The notes under the pieces are model-generated. The model had not been told where the DNA came from. It made no database searches and was given only the letters and a program-made list of their open reading frames with translations. DNA of 64,000 bases from Bin5 sp965200615 (GTDB lineage Bacteria > Chloroflexota > Anaerolineae > Caldilineales > Caldilineaceae): contig OZ241377.1 of NCBI GenBank assembly GCA_965200615.1, forward strand, positions 3,410,001 through 3,474,000, read 5' to 3'. Each line of letters opens with the position of its first letter. Position 1 is the first letter of the stretch. Position numbers and translations under genes: made by a program. Below are positions 37,536-47,242 of this stretch, in pieces.

Positions 37536-38030
37536 ATGTACGATTGGACTGTGCTGAACCAGACCGTGAGCGAAACGCTCGCCGGCGGCGCTGTCGGCGA
37601 GCCCGTCTTCGTCCGCTGGACCGCGGCCGCAGCGCCGAACACGCCCGATCTCAAACCGCTGCTGGCCGAGATGAGCGCCTGTGCCGAATCGTGGCTGTCC
37701 GCCCGGCCGCGCCGGGTCTACGCCACTGGCTCGGCTGATGCAGGGCATCTTTCGCTCGCGCTGGAATACGAAAACGGTCAGTCGGCCCTTCTGGCCATTT
37801 CCCTGGCCCACAATTATCCCTCCATGAACCTGATCATCCTCGGCGCCCTTGGCGCTATCTATCAGGCAGACTCCGAGGTAACAGCGCGTGCGGGGAAACA
37901 GGCCAGTGGCACGGACGTTAGACGGCAACACTCTGCGCTCTTGTCAACTCCGCGAATGGTGGCCGCAATCGATAAGTCACTCTTCTCCAATCAGCCCGTG
38001 TCGCTGTCCGCCAAAGGAGACCAGCTATGA
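37536..38030 (+). CDS. Small protein associated with a Gfo/Idh oxidoreductase
   Basis: This 164-residue protein resembles the substrate-domain part of Gfo/Idh proteins (RVYATGSADAGHLSLALEYENGQSALLAIS), but it lacks any nucleotide-binding domain. It may be a stand-alone accessory subunit or a truncated oxidoreductase. The frame is open upstream, but AGGAAG lies shortly before ATG 37536. Its stop overlaps the ATG of the next oxidoreductase (ATGA at 38027-38030), so the two are translationally coupled. Confidence 0.6.
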   Translation: MYDWTVLNQTVSETLAGGAVGEPVFVRWTAAAAPNTPDLKPLLAEMSACAESWLSARPRRVYATGSADAGHLSLALEYENGQSALLAISLAHNYPSMNLIILGALGAIYQADSEVTARAGKQASGTDVRRQHSALLSTPRMVAAIDKSLFSNQPVSLSAKGDQL

Positions 38031-39211
38031 GCAGCCAACAGTTCGGCGTCCTGCTGATCTCCGGCAGGCTGACGCACCAGGAAAACTACGCCCTGAATCT
38101 GCGCGCCGACCCCCGCTGCACCCTTATTGGCCTCACTGACGAAAAGGACGTTCCCCCCGAGCGCGCCCAGCTGAACAGGCAGTTCGCCGAGGACCTGGAC
38201 ATTCCCTACTGGCCCGATCTGGATGAAGCGCTGGCCCGCGACGACGTACACCTCGTCTCGATCTGCGCCGACCCGGAGCGTCGCGGCCGCATCGCCGCCC
38301 GCTGCGCCGACGCCGGCAAACATGTCTATGTCGACAAGCCGATGACGCCCTACCTGTCCCATGCCGACGCCGCCGTCGCCGCCGTCGAACGCGCCGGCGT
38401 TCGCAGCCAGATGTTCAGCTCCAACCACCAGCCATGGGTGAACCAGGCGCTCCAGGTGGTCGAGTCAGGCGAACTGGGCGAGTTGACCGCCATCCACGTC
38501 GACAATCTGTTTGCAAAGGGGCCAAATGGAACAGCGACCCTGGGCGCGCCGCGAAAGGCGGTCTACCCCCCGGTAATCTCTAACTTTGTCGACGCAAAAG
38601 CCGAGCTCTACGCCATCGGCGTCTATGCGTTGGGATTCGTCTGCATGATCTCCGGGCGCGCCGTCGAAACCGTCTTCGGCAGTACCGCCAACTACTTCTT
38701 CGAGGCGCACCAGCGCCGAAATATGGAAGATTTCGGTTTCCTCTCACTGACGCTGGAGGGCGGCGTAACCGCCACCATCACAGGGGGCAGAGTTGGCTGG
38801 TCCAGCCACCCAGCCGGGGGCGCCAACCAGATCCACCTTATCGGCGTCAAAGGATCGCTCTTCCTGAGCGCCAACCGACCCGGTTTGGAAATCCATAACG
38901 CCGACCCGCCCTGGACGCCTCCGGAGATCCATCCTCGCGATCCGATGGGCTTTTGGCGCACCACGCAAGAGGAAGTGAGAGGCCAACCCAAACGCATCCT
39001 GGCCCCCCTCTCAAATGCGCTGGAGAGTCGCACCGACGCCAGCTACTTCATTGATTGCATTGTAGAAGGTCGCGAGAGCTGGATGAATGCGCGCCAGGCT
39101 GCCGCGCTGACCGAGATTCTGCTGGCAGGGTACAAGTCCGCCGCCGAAGGGCGCGTCGTTAAGCTGCCGCTGGCCCGCGAAGGTGATGAAGCCCCTGGTT
39201 CAGCGGCCTGA
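38027..39211 (+). CDS. Gfo/Idh/MocA-family oxidoreductase
   Basis: This 394-residue NAD(P)-dependent oxidoreductase has an N-terminal Rossmann domain. The EKP motif is present as VDKPMTPYL (DKP instead of EKP), followed by QMFSSNHQPWVNQA in the position of the conserved substrate His region. The C-terminal domain is extended relative to the shorter relatives in the window. It overlaps the preceding small gene by four bases. Likely substrates are sugars, inositols or sugar acids. Confidence 0.83.
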   Translation: MSSQQFGVLLISGRLTHQENYALNLRADPRCTLIGLTDEKDVPPERAQLNRQFAEDLDIPYWPDLDEALARDDVHLVSICADPERRGRIAARCADAGKHVYVDKPMTPYLSHADAAVAAVERAGVRSQMFSSNHQPWVNQALQVVESGELGELTAIHVDNLFAKGPNGTATLGAPRKAVYPPVISNFVDAKAELYAIGVYALGFVCMISGRAVETVFGSTANYFFEAHQRRNMEDFGFLSLTLEGGVTATITGGRVGWSSHPAGGANQIHLIGVKGSLFLSANRPGLEIHNADPPWTPPEIHPRDPMGFWRTTQEEVRGQPKRILAPLSNALESRTDASYFIDCIVEGRESWMNARQAAALTEILLAGYKSAAEGRVVKLPLAREGDEAPGSAA

Positions 39212-39287
39212 AAGATATCCTGATCAAAAATCTGACACTGAAAAGATAAGCGCCGCACGGCAACTGTTTCAAATCCAGAGGAGCCTG

Positions 39288-40328
39288 ATGACACAGTCCA
39301 ATCGCCACTCAGCCGAATATCTGCAACGGATCAGCCGCAATCTCTTCGCCGCGTCGGGTGCCCCCGACGACATCGCCGCCACCGTCGCCGAAATCCTCGT
39401 CAACGCCAACCTCTCCGGTCATGACTCACACGGTGTCCAGTTTGTACCCATGTACCTCGACCGAATCGAAGACGGCGGACTTGACAACAAGGCCTACCCT
39501 GAAATCGTACGCGAGAGCGCAAACACCATGCACGTCGACGGCAATAAGGGTTTCGGCCACACGATGAGCCGCCAGGCAATGGAGTGGGCCATCGAGAGAG
39601 CGAGAAAATCCGCCGTCTGCTGCGTCACCTTCCAGAACACAACCCACATCGGCCGCGTAGGCGAATACGCCGAGCAGGCCGCCAGGGCCGGCTGCATAAC
39701 GATGATAACACTGGGCGGCGCCTCCGCGGCGGGTTCGCAGGTCGTCCCCTTTGGCGGCGCCCGCGGCGCCTTGGGCACAAACCCCATCGCAGTGGGCATT
39801 CCCACCGGCGATGATGCCCCCTTCGTTATTGACTTCGCTACAAGTGTCGTCGCTGGCGGAAAGATCCTGGTAGCCCTGAGTAAGGGGCTTGACGTTCCTG
39901 AAGGCGTGATGGTCGACAGCCAGGGCAATCCTTCAACGAATCCTGCGGAGTTCAGAGCGGGCGGCTACCTCCTGCCATTCGGAGGCCACAAAGGGTATGC
40001 GCTTTCACTGTTCTTCAGCCTGATGGGCGGGCTTGCCGGGGCATTCAACGCAGAACTGACCTCGATGGCCGGTCTCTTCATGCAGGTTTACGACGTAAAC
40101 GCCTTTACGCCTCTTGAGAGCTACCAAAGCAACGTCCGCGCGGTCCTGGATGCCATGAAAGCGACGCCCCCAGCCCCGGGATTCGACGAAGTGCTGGTAC
40201 CGGGCGATTTCGAGCACCGCTCACGCCAACAGCGTCTCACCGAAGGGATCGAAGTTCCAGGCGAAACATTCGGCCAGATCGAAGCATGGGCCGACAAACT
40301 GAACGTATCCTTAACCGAAGAAGAATAG
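39288..40328 (+). CDS. Malate/L-lactate dehydrogenase (Ldh)-family oxidoreductase
   Basis: This 346-residue member of the LDH2/MDG2 family reduces or oxidises alpha-keto/alpha-hydroxy acids with NAD(P)H. Members include ureidoglycolate, diketogulonate and sulfolactate dehydrogenases. The catalytic His region is SGHDSHGVQFVP (about 46-57). The nucleotide region reads NPIAVGIPTGDDAPFVIDFATS, and GGHKGYALSL is also typical. GAGGAG at 39278-39283 supports ATG 39288, although the frame is open upstream. It belongs to the sugar-acid cluster between two Gfo/Idh genes. Confidence 0.87.
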   Translation: MTQSNRHSAEYLQRISRNLFAASGAPDDIAATVAEILVNANLSGHDSHGVQFVPMYLDRIEDGGLDNKAYPEIVRESANTMHVDGNKGFGHTMSRQAMEWAIERARKSAVCCVTFQNTTHIGRVGEYAEQAARAGCITMITLGGASAAGSQVVPFGGARGALGTNPIAVGIPTGDDAPFVIDFATSVVAGGKILVALSKGLDVPEGVMVDSQGNPSTNPAEFRAGGYLLPFGGHKGYALSLFFSLMGGLAGAFNAELTSMAGLFMQVYDVNAFTPLESYQSNVRAVLDAMKATPPAPGFDEVLVPGDFEHRSRQQRLTEGIEVPGETFGQIEAWADKLNVSLTEEE

Positions 40329-40341
40329 GAGGAACAGGCAG

Positions 40342-41394
40342 ATGTCGCAACGATATCGAGTTGGCGTGGTCGGTCTGTCAGGCATCGCGGCCAACCGTCC
40401 GGCCCCCGATCCGAACAACATCTTGCAGTCACCCAGCCCTAACTCGCATCTGGGCGCCTACCACCTCATCCCCCGGACCGACGTAGTCGCCGTCTGCGAT
40501 CTCAAAACCGATCTGTTCGAAAAGGTGGCCGACACTTGGGGCCAGGAGTTCGGTGAGCTGGAAACCTACACCGACTACCGCGCCATGATCGAACGCGAGA
40601 ATCTCGATATCGTCAGCGTCGTTACCTCAGACCATCGCCACACCGACATCGTAGTCGAAGCCGCAAACGCGGGTGTCAAGGGAATCATCTGCGAAAAACC
40701 CTTTGCGACGACAGTGGACGAATGCACGCGCATGATCGAAGCCTGTGAGGCAAACGGAACCCTCCTGTCCGTCGACCACACAAACCGCTGGGGACCTCAC
40801 TACGATGTCGCCAGGGAGGCGATCCGCAACGGCTCGATAGGCGAAGTGCAGCGCATTGTCGCCACGCTGGGCGGCCCACGCGCCATGATGTTCCGCAACG
40901 GCACGCACCTTGTCGACGGCGTCTGCTTCTTTGCCGATTCGGAGCCGGAGTGGGTCTTCGCCGAACTGGAACCCGGCTACGATCACTATGACAGGTATCT
41001 CGGGGACGGCGGCAGAGATCCGGCGGCCGATCCCGCCGTCTCCGGCTACGTCCATTTCCGCAACGGCGTGCGCGCCTTCGTAAACGCCAACAAGTCGCAG
41101 TTTGCAGCCAGCTTTACCTTCCAGGTCTACGGCGAAACTGCCATGATCGACGTCCACAACAGTCGCGTCATCCGTCGCGACCGCAATAACTCCGAATTCC
41201 TTCCCTTCGAGACGCACCTGTACACCAGGATTCCGGCCTGCGTTGCCGATCTTATCGACGCCATCGAAAACGACAGCGACCTGCTCAGCCCCGCCAGAGA
41301 GGCAAAGAAGACTGTCGAGATACTGGTCGGCTTTCTCCAATCCCACGCACGCGGCAACGTGCGCGTCGACCTGCCGCTGCCGCCGGGGCACTGA
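40342..41394 (+). CDS. Gfo/Idh/MocA-family oxidoreductase
   Basis: This 350-residue protein has the Rossmann start RVGVVGLSGIAANRP, the EKP motif in GIICEKPFATTVDEC and DHTNRWGPHYD as the conserved catalytic region. AGGAGG at 40327-40332 overlaps the stop of the upstream Ldh gene and is 9 nt before ATG 40342, indicating one transcript. The stop is 5 nt before the sialidase-like gene. The substrate is unknown. Confidence 0.86.
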   Translation: MSQRYRVGVVGLSGIAANRPAPDPNNILQSPSPNSHLGAYHLIPRTDVVAVCDLKTDLFEKVADTWGQEFGELETYTDYRAMIERENLDIVSVVTSDHRHTDIVVEAANAGVKGIICEKPFATTVDECTRMIEACEANGTLLSVDHTNRWGPHYDVAREAIRNGSIGEVQRIVATLGGPRAMMFRNGTHLVDGVCFFADSEPEWVFAELEPGYDHYDRYLGDGGRDPAADPAVSGYVHFRNGVRAFVNANKSQFAASFTFQVYGETAMIDVHNSRVIRRDRNNSEFLPFETHLYTRIPACVADLIDAIENDSDLLSPAREAKKTVEILVGFLQSHARGNVRVDLPLPPGH

Positions 41395-41399
41395 GGTCG

Positions 41400-43103
41400 A
41401 TGCGAGCGGTCCCGGACGACAGAAAGTTCGTAATCGCCGACCAGAATAGCTACCCGGCCGAACTGGTCTGCCCCAACCCGCGCGGCTGGTACCACTCCGT
41501 CGCCAACGTCGTCGGCACGCCCACAGGCTTGGTCGCCGTCTACCGTCTCTCCGACTCGCACTCTGCCGTTTCCACCCACATCATGGTCGCCTACTCCAGC
41601 GATGGCGGGCGCAGTTGGCAAGGTCACCGCTCCATCTCCCACCGCAACGTTTGGCAGCACAACAGCGTCTGGGTCGCTCCCCAGCTGAGCCGCCTGCGCG
41701 ACGGGCGCCTCGTCATCATCTGCGACCTGGGCCATCGTGCCTCCGGCGACGACTGGCCCAGCCTCGCCTTCTGGCAGCAACCCCCCAGAGGAATGTCCAA
41801 CCACCTCTTCTGGAGCCAGGACGACGGCCGCACCTGGAGCCAGCCGGTCCAATGTGACGACGTCGGCGGCGAGCCCGGCTACATCGTCGATCTTTCCGAC
41901 GGGATCCTTGTCTACACCCGCACCGAGCCCGTAGAAACCGACCTCTTCGAAAGTCCGCCTCCTCCCGGTCACAATCGCTACCACCGAAACACTGCCGTCT
42001 TCTCCGATGATCGCGGCAAGACGTGGAACCGTACCTCCACAATCTCTGACGACCTCTACCACGGCGACTCTGAAACAGGCATTGTCGAACTGGAACCGGG
42101 CCATCTGCTGGCGGTCACACGTGTCGGCTTCGCCAACGGCGCCTTCGGCCAGCCCAGCCGCCTGATCCCCAGCTACGACTACGGCAGAACCTGGCAACAA
42201 CCCCAACTCGCGCCCTTCTACGGTCAACGCACGGCAGTGCATCGACTGCGCTCGGGCAAGCTGCTTGTCACCTACCGCAATCGCTGGGGAACATTCGCCA
42301 GCTACGCCCTCGTCTGGGATCCCGACGAGGACGTGGGATTCGAGCCGGCATCCTTCATCTGGAGCGAGTCCCGCTGCCGGCTTGACAAGGGCTGTCTCAC
42401 TATGACAACAGATCGCGAGCCGGAAAACCAAGTGTTCTTCTCACTCTATCCAGCGCTTACCAGCCGCGCAACTGTGCAGATGGAGGCAGAGCTCCGCCTT
42501 GCCGATCTTTCCGACGAAGGCTGCGACCTCTTTGCCGGCTGCCGCGTCCGCATCACCCCCCAAGAAGTCTGCCTGACCGAGAGCAGCCAGGAAGAAGCCG
42601 CTTTCCACAGCACCACTGGCGCGCCGCAAGAGGGCGATAAGCCGCGCTCCTTACCGACCCACCGCTTTCCGCTGGATACGACGCAATGGCACAAGTACAA
42701 GATCGTTCGTTCTGAAGGCGAAATCGCCCTCTTCGTCGATGGACACCTCCGTCTGAAAGAGGAGACGGGCATTTCCGGAGCCCGGCTCGTCCGCTTTGGC
42801 AGCAACCTGCGCGGCACCTCCCACTGGCGGGCGGTAAGCGCCTCGATCGAGAACCCGGACGGCCACAGCATCGACTGGGCATGGCGAGCCGACTCGGGCA
42901 GCTATCCCGACCAGTTCCGGCGCGACCGCCTCGTCCGCCTCGACGCCACCGCCGACTCCGGCTACAGCAACTGGGACCAATTCGAAGATGGCACGGTCAT
43001 CATCGCAGACTATACAAACGATGACTTCAGAGACGCCAACTGGACATCGAGCGCACAACCGATTATCAAAGCCTATATCGTCAGCGAAGAGGAGTTGACA
43101 TGA
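41400..43103 (+). CDS. Sialidase-like beta-propeller protein with four Asp boxes
   Basis: This 567-residue protein has an N-terminal six-bladed sialidase-type propeller with four Asp boxes: SSDGGRSW, SQDDGRTW, SDDRGKTW and SYDYGRTW. The final 200 residues include a concanavalin-like segment (YKIVRSEGEIALFVDGHLRL), probably a LamG-like domain. Hydrolysis of sialic acid or another glycoside is possible, but the three catalytic Arg residues cannot be placed confidently. There is no signal peptide, which is unusual for a secreted sialidase. Its stop overlaps the next oxidoreductase gene by four bases. Confidence 0.78.
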   Translation: MRAVPDDRKFVIADQNSYPAELVCPNPRGWYHSVANVVGTPTGLVAVYRLSDSHSAVSTHIMVAYSSDGGRSWQGHRSISHRNVWQHNSVWVAPQLSRLRDGRLVIICDLGHRASGDDWPSLAFWQQPPRGMSNHLFWSQDDGRTWSQPVQCDDVGGEPGYIVDLSDGILVYTRTEPVETDLFESPPPPGHNRYHRNTAVFSDDRGKTWNRTSTISDDLYHGDSETGIVELEPGHLLAVTRVGFANGAFGQPSRLIPSYDYGRTWQQPQLAPFYGQRTAVHRLRSGKLLVTYRNRWGTFASYALVWDPDEDVGFEPASFIWSESRCRLDKGCLTMTTDREPENQVFFSLYPALTSRATVQMEAELRLADLSDEGCDLFAGCRVRITPQEVCLTESSQEEAAFHSTTGAPQEGDKPRSLPTHRFPLDTTQWHKYKIVRSEGEIALFVDGHLRLKEETGISGARLVRFGSNLRGTSHWRAVSASIENPDGHSIDWAWRADSGSYPDQFRRDRLVRLDATADSGYSNWDQFEDGTVIIADYTNDDFRDANWTSSAQPIIKAYIVSEEELT

Positions 43104-44179
43104 CAACATACCGAGCCGGCGTCATCGGCCACACAGGCCGCGGCAACTACGGCCACAACCTCGACACAGTCTACCTGGGCATGGAAGAGATCGACCTGGT
43201 CGCAGTCGCCGATGCCGACCCCGAAGGACTGGCCGCCGCGGGTGACCGACTAGGCGTGGACTCCAAACAGTGCTATCAGGACTACCGCCAGATGCTGGCA
43301 CAGGAGCAGCTGGACATCGTCAGCGTCGCGCCGCGCTGGATGGATCAGAAGCATGACCTGGTCATCGCCGCGGCCGAGTCCGGCGTGCGCGGCATCTTCT
43401 GCGAAAAGCCCTTCGCGCCGACCTTGGCAGAGGCCGACGCCATGATCGCAGCCTGCGACCGCGCCGGTGTGAAGATAGCGGTGTCGCACCAGGGTCGCGT
43501 TGGCCAGGTTGCTCACAAAACCAGGGAACTGTTGGCCGAAGGCGCTGTTGGCGAAGTCAAAGAGGTCATCAGCGGCGGCAAACAGGACCACCGCGGCGGC
43601 GGCCAGGACCTGATGGTTCTTGGCACACACTCGCTCGACATGCTTTGCTTCCTCTTCGGCCATCCCCGTTGGGTGCAGGCCTATGTCCTGCAGGACGGCA
43701 GGGACGCCGGACCCGATGACGCCCGCCAGGGTGATGAAGAGATCGGCCCCATCCTGGGCAATCACCTCGAAGCAACCTACGCCTTCGACAACGGCATCAT
43801 GGCCACCTTCCACTCCCACCGTCGCGAGGTCCGCCCGGGCCCCCGCCCCGGCGGACTTGAAATCCATGGGACTGAGGGAATCCTGATGCAACGCGACGGC
43901 TACCTCCTCCACTGCCCCCATCCCAACTGGAACCCGGCCATGGCCGAACCCGCTTGGAAAGTCGTCCTCAAACCAACAAATCCAGGCTTCGATACGCTCA
44001 ACGCCTACATGGTTCGCGACCTGATCGCCGCCTTCGAAGAAGGACGCGAACCGATCTCCAGCGGCCGCGACGCCCGCTGGGCACTGGAGATGATCCTCGG
44101 AGTCTACGCCGCGCATCGTAATGGTCGGACTCCTCTGCCTCTCGCAGATCGTGAACATCCGCTGCGAGACTGGGTCTGA
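43100..44179 (+). CDS. Gfo/Idh/MocA-family oxidoreductase
   Basis: This 359-residue NAD(P)-dependent oxidoreductase has N-terminal RAGVIGHTGRGNYGHN, the EKP motif in GIFCEKPFAPTL, SHQGRVGQV as the conserved region after it, and a GGGQDLMVLGTHSLDML segment carrying the family's Asp and His. ATG 43100 overlaps the sialidase-like stop (ATGA), so translation is coupled. This ties the sialidase-like protein to sugar oxidation. Confidence 0.86.
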   Translation: MTTYRAGVIGHTGRGNYGHNLDTVYLGMEEIDLVAVADADPEGLAAAGDRLGVDSKQCYQDYRQMLAQEQLDIVSVAPRWMDQKHDLVIAAAESGVRGIFCEKPFAPTLAEADAMIAACDRAGVKIAVSHQGRVGQVAHKTRELLAEGAVGEVKEVISGGKQDHRGGGQDLMVLGTHSLDMLCFLFGHPRWVQAYVLQDGRDAGPDDARQGDEEIGPILGNHLEATYAFDNGIMATFHSHRREVRPGPRPGGLEIHGTEGILMQRDGYLLHCPHPNWNPAMAEPAWKVVLKPTNPGFDTLNAYMVRDLIAAFEEGREPISSGRDARWALEMILGVYAAHRNGRTPLPLADREHPLRDWV

Positions 44180-44279
44180 CTCTGGCAATCTTCACATCCC
44201 AAAGAACCTCTTTCGCATAGCCCCACAAAGATTCAATGAGACGCAATCCGACAGTGCCCAACTCAACGGAAAACGCAAA

Positions 44280-45152
44280 ATGAAACGAATCAACCAGATT
44301 ATCGAACTTCGCGAAGCCGGCCAGCCCGTCTACTGGGACGGCGGCCGCACGCTCACCTACGAAGGCGGCGTCAAGTCGGCGCAGACCCACGCCGACTGGC
44401 TCGTCATCGGCATCGAGCACCAGCCCTTCGACGTCGCCGGCCTGAACGCCTTCATGCGCGGCCTCGTCGACGGCGGGCCAACCCGCACCGGCCACCGCAC
44501 GCCCCCGGTGCTCGTCACCCTGCCCTTCGACGGCGTCGACGAATACGTCGTCCGCAACAACGCCTGGATGATCAAACAGGTCCTGGCCACCGGCATTCAC
44601 GGCATCCTGCTCTGCCACGTCGAGACGCCCGGCGCCGTCAAAGAATTCGTCGAGTGGGTGCGCTTCCCCTTCCACACGCACGGCGTCGGCGCAGGCCTCG
44701 ACATGGGCCGCCGCGGCTCCGGGGGACAGGACAACGCCGCCCACGTCTGGGGCGTCTCGACACAGGAATACCTGCGCAAAGCCGACGTCTGGCCGCTCAA
44801 CCCCGACGGCGAGCTGGTCCTCGGCATCAAGATCGAAAACATCCGCGCCCTCGCCAACGCCGAGGCCAGCGCCAAAGTCCCGGGCATCGCCTTCGCCGAG
44901 TGGGGTCCATCCGATATGCGCATGACATTCGGTTACGACACCGTCCGCACGCCCGAAAACACCGAAGAGGGCGACCTCAAAGCGGCCCGCGACCGCGTCT
45001 TCGCCGCCTGCAGAGCGGCCAACATCGGCTTCCTCGACGGCGTCGACGCCAGCAATGTCGCAGCCAAAATAGACGAGGGCATCACCTTTCCCGCCGGCGA
45101 CGAAGCTGCCGCAATCGCGGGGCGCCGCCATACCGGCCGCACTTTTGACTGA
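44280..45152 (+). CDS. HpcH/HpaI-family aldolase
   Basis: This 290-residue class II aldolase-type protein cleaves or forms 2-keto-3-deoxy acids to pyruvate plus an aldehyde. LVIGIEHQPFD carries the catalytic His region (H47), LLCHVETPGAV supplies a metal-binding Glu position and the Arg-containing PTRTGHRTPPVLV segment follows the usual order. The frame is open upstream to 44121, overlapping the previous gene; ATG 44280 begins the family N-terminus. A 2-keto-3-deoxy acid aldolase fits the upstream oxidoreductases and the galactonate-dehydratase-like protein at the window start, as inference. Confidence 0.82.
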   Translation: MKRINQIIELREAGQPVYWDGGRTLTYEGGVKSAQTHADWLVIGIEHQPFDVAGLNAFMRGLVDGGPTRTGHRTPPVLVTLPFDGVDEYVVRNNAWMIKQVLATGIHGILLCHVETPGAVKEFVEWVRFPFHTHGVGAGLDMGRRGSGGQDNAAHVWGVSTQEYLRKADVWPLNPDGELVLGIKIENIRALANAEASAKVPGIAFAEWGPSDMRMTFGYDTVRTPENTEEGDLKAARDRVFAACRAANIGFLDGVDASNVAAKIDEGITFPAGDEAAAIAGRRHTGRTFD

Positions 45153-45500
45153 GTAAGCATAGCCCCGGGAAAACAGAAGACTCAGCTCACGTCAGCGGTT
45201 ACGAAACTGGCGCCAACACAGTACTCCCTCTCGATCCTCTTTTCATCCGACACGTTCTGTGCCGGTCAGGGAAAGGCGGGCCAGTCCCTGCGCTTGCAAG
45301 TCCATAGACCCCAAGACTCTTCTCTAGCTCCGGGCCGTCAATCGCCCGGAGCCCGACCACACCAGGCTTTTTCAGCTTGCTTGACAAGCCAACATCGTAA
45401 GTGATATACCATATCGTGTAAATTGCTCCACGGTGAACGCTTTGCAGCCAAACGAGTTTCAGCAACGACAATCAAAGGTACAATGAAAAGGAGGTAGAGA
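45153..45500. other. Intergenic region before the third binding-protein operon
   Basis: No gene is supported in these 348 bases. A promoter candidate lies at 45381-45410 and a strong ribosome site AAAAGGAGG at 45486-45493 lies just before ATG 45501. Short open frames on the minus strand do not resemble known proteins. Confidence 0.5.
45381..45410 (+). promoter_or_regulatory. Candidate promoter for the binding-protein operon
   Basis: TTGACA (45381-45386) and TATACC (45405-45410) are separated by 18 bases. The -35 is perfect and the -10 matches four of six. It directs transcription into the binding-protein gene at 45501, with a leader of roughly 85 nt. Confidence 0.5.
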
Positions 45501-47225
45501 ATGTCTTCGCTCAGGAACGTCGCACTTCTTCTCGTCCTGGCCCTCATTGTTGTCGCCTGTGCCCCGGCGCCGGCTGCCCCAGCCGCCGACCAGCCGGCCG
45601 AAACGGTGGCCGAAGCGCCGGCAGAGACCACCGCCGGCGACGACGTCTGCCCTGCCCGCGGCGGTACTCTCGTTCTTGACTTCAGTTCGAGGGCCCTGGT
45701 CGTACCAATCTGGGGTTGGGGCTACGAGCAGCAGAAGCTCGTCTTCGGCAAGCTGGTCCGCACTGGCACCGACAACGTACCCCATCCCGATCTGGCCGAA
45801 AGCTGGGAAATCAGCGACGACGCCACCGAGTTTACCTTCCACCTGCGTCAGGGCGTCAAGTGGCATGACGGTGAGGACTTCACCGCCGATGACGTGGCCT
45901 TTACCTGGACGTGGCACAATGACCTTGACAGCCCTTGGGTGAACACTGCCCAGCCCGGCAACTGGATAGCGCTCAAGGGTTCCCTTGACTATCTGGATGG
46001 CAAGACCGATTCAATCGAGGGCATCGAAGTCATCGACGATCACACGATTCGCCTCACCCTCGCAGAGCCGGACGTAAGCTACTTTGCCCGCTTCATCGGC
46101 AGCATCAACATCCTGCCCGAGCACATCTACAGCCAGTGGCGCGTGCCCGACCTCAAGGACGCTGGCAATCCACTCTGGTTCACCACCGAGACCCAGATCG
46201 GCACCGGCCCGTTCAAGTTTGTGGATGGCAAGAAAGACGAGTACTTCCGGCTGGCTCGCAACGATGACTACTGGGAAGGCGCGCCCTGCCTCGACGGTAT
46301 CCTGTTCCAGAACATGGGCCCACCCGACACCCAGTTCATCGCCCTCCAAAAGGGTGAGTTGGATCTCATGAAGGTCGAAGGCAACTTCTATCAGCAGGCC
46401 CAGGAGTTGCCCAACATCGACGTCCAGACCCAGCGTCTGAACTACATCAGCGTCTTTGTTGGCAACCTCGCCCAGCCCGCCTTCTGGGACAAGCGCGTGC
46501 GCATGGCTATCAGCCACGCCATCAACCGCCAGGAGATCGGCGATGCCGTTTACTTCGGCCTGCGCGAACCGTGGCACACCTTCTCCTTCGTCGACGGCTG
46601 GACCAACGATGAAGTGCCCACCTATTCCTACGACCCCGAGAAAGCCATGGCCCTTCTGGCCGAAGCTGCCGCAGACGGCGTCTGGGACCCCGAACAAGAG
46701 CACGAGCTGATCTACTATCACAGCGGGACCGAGGCCAAGAACTTCATGCTGCTGATGCAGAAGTACCTCAGTGAGGTGGGGATCAACGTCACAGTCATTC
46801 ACGTGCCAAACGAAGCCTGGAGCGATCGAGTAGCCGAGAACAAGCACTCCTTCTCCCATGCCGGCTGGGGCAATCCCGTCGACCTGCACGGCTACTATCG
46901 TACCTACCGCTGTGATAATCCTCCCGTCCGCAGAGACGTGGTCTGGCCGACTGACGGCTCACTCGATGCCGTATGCGATCAAGTAGATGCGCTGTTCATC
47001 CAGGCCAAAGAGATCGGCGGTACTGAGGCCCGCAAGGCCATTTACAACGAGATCCAGCAGATCATCGCCGAAAACGTGATCGGATACATCCCGCTCCACC
47101 GCTACCACATGGGTTATGCGATCAGCAAGAATGTGGGCGGAATGGATGAATACGCGCTGGGGGGCATGCACGACTACCAGTGGTCGAAACTCAATGCCCA
47201 TCTCTGGTACAAGATGGAAGAGTAG
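45501..47225 (+). CDS. Peptide-type ABC transporter substrate-binding lipoprotein
   Basis: This 574-residue family 5 binding protein has signal peptide and lipobox VVAC, then a Pro/Ala/Glu linker. WEISDDATEFTFHLRQGVKW and FTADDVAFTWTW form the conserved family block, and VRMAISHAINRQEI is the typical C-terminal-half motif. The ribosome site AAAAGGAGG is 7 nt before ATG 45501. It is the first gene of the third Dpp-like unit, followed by two permeases and no ATPase. The ligand is unknown. Confidence 0.91.
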   Translation: MSSLRNVALLLVLALIVVACAPAPAAPAADQPAETVAEAPAETTAGDDVCPARGGTLVLDFSSRALVVPIWGWGYEQQKLVFGKLVRTGTDNVPHPDLAESWEISDDATEFTFHLRQGVKWHDGEDFTADDVAFTWTWHNDLDSPWVNTAQPGNWIALKGSLDYLDGKTDSIEGIEVIDDHTIRLTLAEPDVSYFARFIGSINILPEHIYSQWRVPDLKDAGNPLWFTTETQIGTGPFKFVDGKKDEYFRLARNDDYWEGAPCLDGILFQNMGPPDTQFIALQKGELDLMKVEGNFYQQAQELPNIDVQTQRLNYISVFVGNLAQPAFWDKRVRMAISHAINRQEIGDAVYFGLREPWHTFSFVDGWTNDEVPTYSYDPEKAMALLAEAAADGVWDPEQEHELIYYHSGTEAKNFMLLMQKYLSEVGINVTVIHVPNEAWSDRVAENKHSFSHAGWGNPVDLHGYYRTYRCDNPPVRRDVVWPTDGSLDAVCDQVDALFIQAKEIGGTEARKAIYNEIQQIIAENVIGYIPLHRYHMGYAISKNVGGMDEYALGGMHDYQWSKLNAHLWYKMEE

Positions 47226-47242
47226 ATCCCTTGCCCCGTCGT

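Noticed and set aside
45199..45471. Small minus-strand ORF of 90 codons before the third binding-protein operon
   Set aside because: It has no ribosome site or family resemblance, and it overlaps the promoter region of the opposite gene.
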